Shown here: positions 9,401 to 9,990 of the stretch, piece after piece | Layout of the letters: each line of letters begins with the position of its first letter | How positions within the stretch are numbered: the first letter of the stretch is position 1 | Assembly (NCBI GenBank): GCA_904502165.1 | Contig: CAJGDB010000073.1 | Coordinates: 1-9,990, forward strand | Length of the DNA: 9,990 nt | Direction: 5' to 3' | DNA from: an uncultured Akkermansia sp. | Lineage (GTDB): Bacteria > Verrucomicrobiota > Verrucomicrobiia > Verrucomicrobiales > Akkermansiaceae | Position numbers and translations under genes: made by a program | The notes under the pieces: model-generated | Seen by the model: the letters and a program-made list of their open reading frames with translations, nothing else | What the model was told of the DNA's origin: nothing | The model's database searches: none

Positions 9401-9990
9401 CTCCCTTACAGTTACCGTCCCGTATGGCCTTCTGCGTGCCACAGGTACGCAGGTGTCTATCGGGGTGACACAGCAGGAGCTGTCAGAAGCCACCTGGACC
9501 ATTGATGGAAGCAGCAGTACAACAACGGGCATCGGCATGAATGTCGCAACATACAACGACACGACAGGTGCCTTTGAGCTGCTTCACGCCAATGTGCTGG
9601 ATAATGTTCAGAGCGTGGTGGTGAATGCTGATGCAACCATTGATATTTCAGCCCTGGATACGTATCCTGAAACCAACGGCAGCGAAGCTGTTGTGGAGAT
9701 TCACGGTCTGGCTGGCAGTAAGGAACTCATCATCAAGGGTGATGGTTCGGATTATGTCTCCATTGATGACAAGGTGGTAACCGATACGGGCGCGACCGCC
9801 CGCACGGAGGGTGCAGGTGTGGTGCTCAGCGGAGTGAATGCCAAGCTGGATCTCGATGGTGAGACTGTAAGCATTGGTGCGACTGATGCCACAGCAGATG
9901 CCAATACGACGCTTTCCGGCACCCTGGCAAATGGTACGCTGGTGGTTGGCGAAGCCTCTGCTGATGGGGTGGCCAATGACAATGACCTGA
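300..9990 (+). CDS. Giant autotransporter-like surface adhesin, N-terminal part (3' end outside window)
   Basis: This frame stays open for 3,230 codons and is cut by the window edge in codon 3231. ATG 300 is chosen because a classical signal peptide starts right there; the only in-frame start upstream is a TTG at 246, before which TAA (234-236) closes the frame. Order of parts: signal peptide (residues 1 to about 48), LamG-like domain (about 55-245), then beta-strand-rich repeats to the end. Autotransporter-associated repeats lie at about 567-598 and 1285-1314. Trp motifs restart units at 269, 787, 1422 and 2360. I read only about eleven Cys codons, ten of them before residue 1800, in keeping with a passenger that crosses the periplasm unfolded. 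Likely role (inference): export through the outer membrane and attachment to host glycans or other cells. No catalytic motif was recognised. A C-terminal barrel should follow beyond the window; without it, secretion type V is not proven. A non-autotransporter surface repeat protein is the alternative. Confidence 0.93.
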   Translation, partial: MKLHLPKLLRNAVLACITAVAGISTTVGTATVSGVALAALAAPQQAAAAELTTIATMDQLVAAGTMQGNVVNKSGNGYSSYYFNGESAITNISNAAVVSAITSSSASSRVVVAAWVKVDSGSGLGAMFGYGGQSNGFMFCAGDGNMKLTTKGVADFNQGAGDNLSAGNWQLVAVTLGMGEKPRFHVGTASGSYYTHNSVMNSMGATGEEAAFLAIGSGNAVAQGGNLVRDAFKGEIQNLTIFTANGAVNTSDIAAIMGTTAPSLSAIDWISWNTANADNTWSGANWGSPAAAWTAGGAASFSGAGETVQITEDIAAAHVTLVGTGWAFSGEGTLTVENSLTVGDGTQDTSLNLSNYANLASGTLVEVKNLGTLNIGAKDFDNVKLYAGATLEMNTGAEVDFDTIKPVSHVAGSKLVITGSGTSVYTTNSGSDGFFKGYVSVTDGACLELRNVDSLGYNGGATKKVTIQDATLALAGRTTFNTDIEMLGGAIITSSSNNSGIGSQSDNNVPIIQVHNNGEDKLVWTVSGTGNKVESGVRIRMDRALDINVNEGCELTIEGTTDRANTLTKSGAGVLALSGSQFADSQIEVTGGKLRLDGTYDRAKETILTNGGLEVSATGVVSLSSLSGYGTVEVKAGGSLTLNAVDVTASQALVVNGNVSAGRNFACTGEGALQVNGVLSVADGVLTMNGMNLAATSFDLSDGAELIYGKGAVLGLGTISSAVTLNVYNVLSSMEAGIDTGISATDATLDSLKQLITVAGYDSSALTYEIRDGRLWLSSSAQAQTDWDINWGACLSGTPATVVSRGLEDSDFEAKDDWNVVNLSGSTFDNNGVIAVELTANTKQNTVVLGGILDAAGKDAYGETLEKEVWIKATGGSYSMIAGGSWNAWYHPNNPKWGRILNGDTHIMVDGAEVGNIIGGHYQEDFDAVHEGDTYISVYTDTVKGFIVGSGTTCHLNTVTQNGDTHIFIYTPLSSDATNIPNQNKLVNDVRGVIGASVKVANPEQSKAVLNGNTHITIDIDNAAEGAQFNKIIVGGHYCWDGTYVETINGSTYVTIDAENVAFTQDVIAGSRQDFSNSSISGSTNLSIKGGNFTTDGKTVYGGSVLEAAAGELSVGSANVAIEGGTIARLVGGCYIGNSDEAAVNGRVGDIAVTITGGEVQSLIGGTTIERNKVDGTYAQGNISINLQGGTVGDVYAAGEQKRASKLTATSTSVTIGSNVTIANGKTISGGYKLAEGATGSTVTGDSTLVLSGAQDRSGVIFKDFNKISATAAATVGTLSNTAAVTKTGAGVLTLGAATNSLAGGLTVSEGGLATGTASTLGGALTMNNGTSLNLSGGALTLAGDAGAALSLTGVALTLDQLSETNVLMSGVSSLNGYTSGEVAASTYFSSIAGVSKLDSSKVKLENGNLILMVEFGSTLVWDTANSNWAVDEPFSSDADFIEGDKAYFNSLGTAGGVTESVTISGTVKPSLVSITAGEGNTYSFTSSAGGQLVASNLTIGAGTAQFGEGSISLADISSLTVNGTLDITALGTDLALIQKLASEGTTGDGTVKIALGWATYAADAVETLLFDVNIEAVDAIEILREGGSMQWDVTKSIKVVDGDNSDKNGDVLVGRHVNMTVKDGGSIDAVGAVKLGNSDEGSGNTGSILVLEDGGSIKADSIAEGKDFWGNTYASSFEMEGGTLELTGTDGIASPIAVEITGGTLKADANSWGITGTMTDGASNASIGGATIETGEGTITIENANLTSALTNKGKLTLAGTINIVDTTDSAWAPTPVAGSAVFKDGAGVVSTAGNGFCYSTLNYTIIGTGSTGVTTVDGVTWQLNGEALATGSAYADGVLTVVGAQTEADRGVFYVNSGVVNYGGTGAADMTGASSIRLSGGELVLNQAPTIGMTVDAASSLTIAAGVTLAKTSITGQTATNKVTMQGADATAVFNMGSTVDVTGLDFTTFAWKGTVKVANASVRDFDFDTLGQAGSWVQLVGVTGYLEDADTTYNSNLILGNETGESVAAITYNDGYSNRIYTFAGSIKGTGNIVSVRNQNNAAVKHTFTGDISGWTGAIVNNNAKSTVEATFSGNATTINADLTNTAGTFNVTVNGTNATTFKGNLSISKLTVAGGADVTISASDASGVALSHTIGTIDNSGTLSVTGSLAAGAAVTNSGTLSLANDTTLSRLANTKSVNASGKTLTVTGGITGIAEGTTAPEGYGITAGALTLQGASNTVGDLTLTGALTMGTADVASTLVSSGELRIGGGVKVNNLADSLITAGSLAGGLTFNVGENLLTALANGETKKVTLLTLTTGLDETSAAGVLLGALTEAGTADVVQTSTDGRYDYTLGWNDDYTELTLEAVASANTIKWEGDVDGSWAKAGNWEGDLLPDADSNIVIGTAENTLVSRIAVEEAVEISNLTVEDWAATSTPYTMGSTTGVGSLDIANNLVVNGGTLNLMLDTEVGGNITVSSKGKLGVECLVEGDLIRLTSASAASLTNKGIVQVGDSFGLTIDGAVDNTGGSIEVNGHLSTGDFINKSVVTSTSFDDALSGGVVEAVPGDAIPEGDILGEVGEANGSVMEAGSLIIGETGGVVINGNLDNTGGFVDVLGGSLHVAGNVTNSMGIAEDAVHGGIIVVMGLPVENDGVVSSAEVTIDGTLDNTGGHIDVKSGSLTTGSVTNAALEIEVNQPELGIDSYINYVGGTITIGGGLADDGETPLASMTVNGNLTNNGGTITVGSADDAETEDNEATYGSLTVTGDLTHSGEGGVLKVESGSSLTVGGSLTATNMELAFGGDVHVGVEANIGTLTNDGSLTVGKDVDGVLTGGSLTVDTLSGKGEVTVGAGGRLDIANDVEFLGTINNNGIIASDKITISQATANGGDIETEYLVIGGQLVDSTDPETGDTVQTYVSASGITLGDVVTSEIRYDNLDLPVDDNGNDVPIITMNSIKADISDDEALAGVTEKDITVHFTQMESIEGVKSLVSTLDDVFAASGEESVVFTLLSVGTVDDNVSGFELSLFGETEEEHKLLVQQLWQGGYKLDDSLTVTVPYGLLRATGTQVSIGVTQQELSEATWTIDGSSSTTTGIGMNVATYNDTTGAFELLHANVLDNVQSVVVNADATIDISALDTYPETNGSEAVVEIHGLAGSKELIIKGDGSDYVSIDDKVVTDTGATARTEGAGVVLSGVNAKLDLDGETVSIGATDATADANTTLSGTLANGTLVVGEASADGVANDNDL
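460..1040 (+). other. LamG / concanavalin A-like domain within the giant protein
   Basis: Residues about 55-245 show the usual order of a LamG_3-type jelly-roll. An opening strand with Y-Y-F-N-G-E-S-A-I begins near residue 78. A central V-A-A-W-V-K strand has its Trp at 115. N-W-Q-L-V-A-V-T has its Trp at 169 and is followed by a F-H-V-G strand. The closing strand F-K-G-E-I-Q-N-L-T-I-F (232-242) is the typical 'G-x-I-D-x-x-x-I-[FY]' ending of the fold. Such domains often bind sugars or matrix glycans in extracellular proteins; the ligand here is unknown. Its place directly after the signal peptide would put it at the far tip of an autotransporter passenger. Confidence 0.7.
1101..1190 (+). other. 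Trp-rich unit-start motif 1
   Basis: Residues 268-297 contain W269, W272, W281, W286 and W293 in a D-W-x-x-W...TW...NW...W pattern, followed by a G-x-x-x-F-S-G-x-G-E-x-V-x-I strand pair. This is the typical entry into a solenoid unit of autotransporter-repeat proteins and marks the end of the LamG-like domain. Confidence 0.6.
1998..2093 (+). repeat. Autotransporter-associated beta-strand repeat, copy 1
   Basis: Residues 567-598 read L-T-K-S-G-A-G-V-L-A-L-S-G, then about ten residues on E-V-T-G-G-K-L-R-L. This fits the PF12951/TIGR02601-type signature (K-x-G-x-G-x-L-x-L-x-G...G-x-L), one coil of a beta-solenoid. It is a protein-level repeat; the DNA has diverged from copy 2. Confidence 0.75.
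2463..2672 (+). other. Linker plus Trp unit-start motif 2
   Basis: Residues 722-791 break the beta repeat. A helix-prone stretch rich in Leu, Ser and Asp is followed by Y-E-I-R-D-G-R-L-W-L and then D-W-D-I-N-W (W787, W791). The same kind of linker (helical part, strand pair with Gly-rich turn, then W...NW) comes back at 4365-4586 and 7122-7421, so it looks like a boundary between structural units. Confidence 0.5.
2901..3998 (+). repeat. Eleven-copy protein repeat of about 32 residues
   Basis: Copies start near residues 868, 903, 932, 963, 1012, 1050, 1082, 1116, 1149, 1181 and 1211. Each has the pattern G-[DNS]-T-[HY]-[IV]-x-[IV]-x-G-[GA]-x-[VI]-x-x-[IL]-[IV]-[GA]-G, for example G-D-T-H-I-M-V-D-G-A-E-V followed by I-I-G-G-H-Y. 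Spacing is 29-38 residues, except 49 between the fourth and fifth copies. The first half favours GDTHI/GNTHI; the last copies favour GGT[IV]...[IV]xGG. The regular double strand with a Gly-Gly turn fits rungs of a beta-helix. I recall GG-rich repeats of this style in other large gut-bacterial surface proteins but cannot name a family for this one. Confidence 0.75.
4152..4241 (+). repeat. Autotransporter-associated beta-strand repeat, copy 2
   Basis: Residues 1285-1314 read V-T-K-T-G-A-G-V-L-T-L-G-A, then N-S-L-A-G-G-L-T-V-S-E-G-G-L. This is the clearest match in the window to the PF12951/TIGR02601-type repeat. Further, more degenerate L-T-M-x-N-G-x-x-L-x-L strands follow to about 4370. Confidence 0.8.
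4365..4586 (+). other. Linker plus Trp unit-start motif 3
   Basis: Residues 1356-1429: a non-repetitive, helix-prone stretch, then K-V-K-L-E-N-G-N-L-I-L-M-V, then V-W-D-T-A-N-S-N-W (W1422, W1429). Just downstream comes E-G-D-K-A-Y-F-N-S-L-G and V-T-I-S-G-T-V strands, the usual sequel to this motif in autotransporter-repeat proteins. Confidence 0.55.
5167..5272 (+). repeat. Short direct repeat, 90-base period
   Basis: AGGACGGCGGCTCCAT occurs at 5167-5182 and again at 5257-5272, exactly 90 bases (30 codons) apart in the same frame. It encodes D-G-G-S-I in both copies, within a [KE]-D-G-G-S-I-[DK]-A unit. This is a recent or conserved duplication of one solenoid rung. Confidence 0.7.
7122..7421 (+). 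other. Linker plus Trp unit-start motif 4
   Basis: Residues 2275-2374: a Leu/Thr-rich helix-prone stretch (V-G-E-N-L-L-T-A-L-A-N-G-E-T), then Y-D-Y-T-L-G-W and E-L-T-L-E-A-V strands, then K-W-E-G-D...S-W...G-N-W (W2360, W2368, W2374). It repeats the architecture of the boundaries at 2463 and 4365. Confidence 0.55.
7803..8633 (+). repeat. Repeat region of 'G-x-L-D-N-T-G-G' beta rungs
   Basis: Related rungs start at about 7803, 8046, 8223, 8430 and 8529. The best three read I-[DN]-G-[ATN]-[VL]-D-N-T-G-G-x-[IV]-[ED]-V, followed 8-12 residues later by G-x-[VF]-[TI]-N. Spacing is often a multiple of 90 bases: the D-N-T-G-G codons at 8067 and 8247 lie 180 apart. GGCGG[CT]ACCATCACC at 8373 and at 8463 lie 90 apart. 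An acidic insert (D-D-A-E-T-E-D-N-E) interrupts the pattern near 8490-8516. Like other beta-solenoid rungs, these probably stack to lengthen the stalk. Confidence 0.65.

Noticed and set aside
9988..9990. TGA at the very end as the stop of the giant gene
   Set aside because: It is out of frame: the last complete codon is CTG at 9987-9989, and the final A begins the next codon.

Overview
The window is essentially one giant gene. After about 300 bases of AT-richer leader, a single plus-strand reading frame opens with an ATG at 300. It runs without a stop to the right edge (3,230 complete codons, ending mid-codon at 9990), so the 3' end of the gene lies outside. I translated the frame throughout and found no frameshift or internal stop.

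The protein begins with a long signal peptide. It continues with a LamG/concanavalin-A-like sandwich domain and then a very long, Gly/Thr/Ser/Asn/Val-rich, Cys-poor stretch of short repeated beta strands. Two segments match the autotransporter-associated beta-strand repeat signature (K-[TS]-G-A-G-V-L-x-L). Several Trp-rich motifs ([WD]...NW) restart the pattern. The best reading is the passenger part of a type V (autotransporter-like) secreted or surface adhesin folded largely as a beta-solenoid. No membrane barrel or sorting signal can be seen, because the C-terminus is missing.

Layout: 1-299 leader with a candidate promoter (203-231) and a Shine-Dalgarno-like GGGAGG (248-253); 300-446 signal peptide; about 460-1040 LamG-like domain; 1101-2660 beta-solenoid unit 1; 2658-4586 unit 2, with an eleven-copy repeat of about 32 residues (2901-3998) and an autotransporter repeat; 4563-7376 unit 3; 7377 to the end, unit 4, with a repeat of about 30 residues (7803-8633) and then a less repetitive, more globular-looking stretch (about 9030-9530). 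Units 1, 2 and 3 end in a similar non-repetitive linker just before the next Trp motif.

Organism: the protein style (LamG head, autotransporter repeats, W...NW restarts), the codon use (CTG, ACC, GGC/GGT preferred, with few AGA, AGG, ATA or TTA) and a GC content that reaches over 60% in parts suggest a diderm gut bacterium of the Akkermansia/Verrucomicrobiota type. This is inference from resemblance, not proof. No RNA gene, mobile element, CRISPR array or second convincing gene was found. The many long open frames on the minus strand are antisense shadows of the giant gene.
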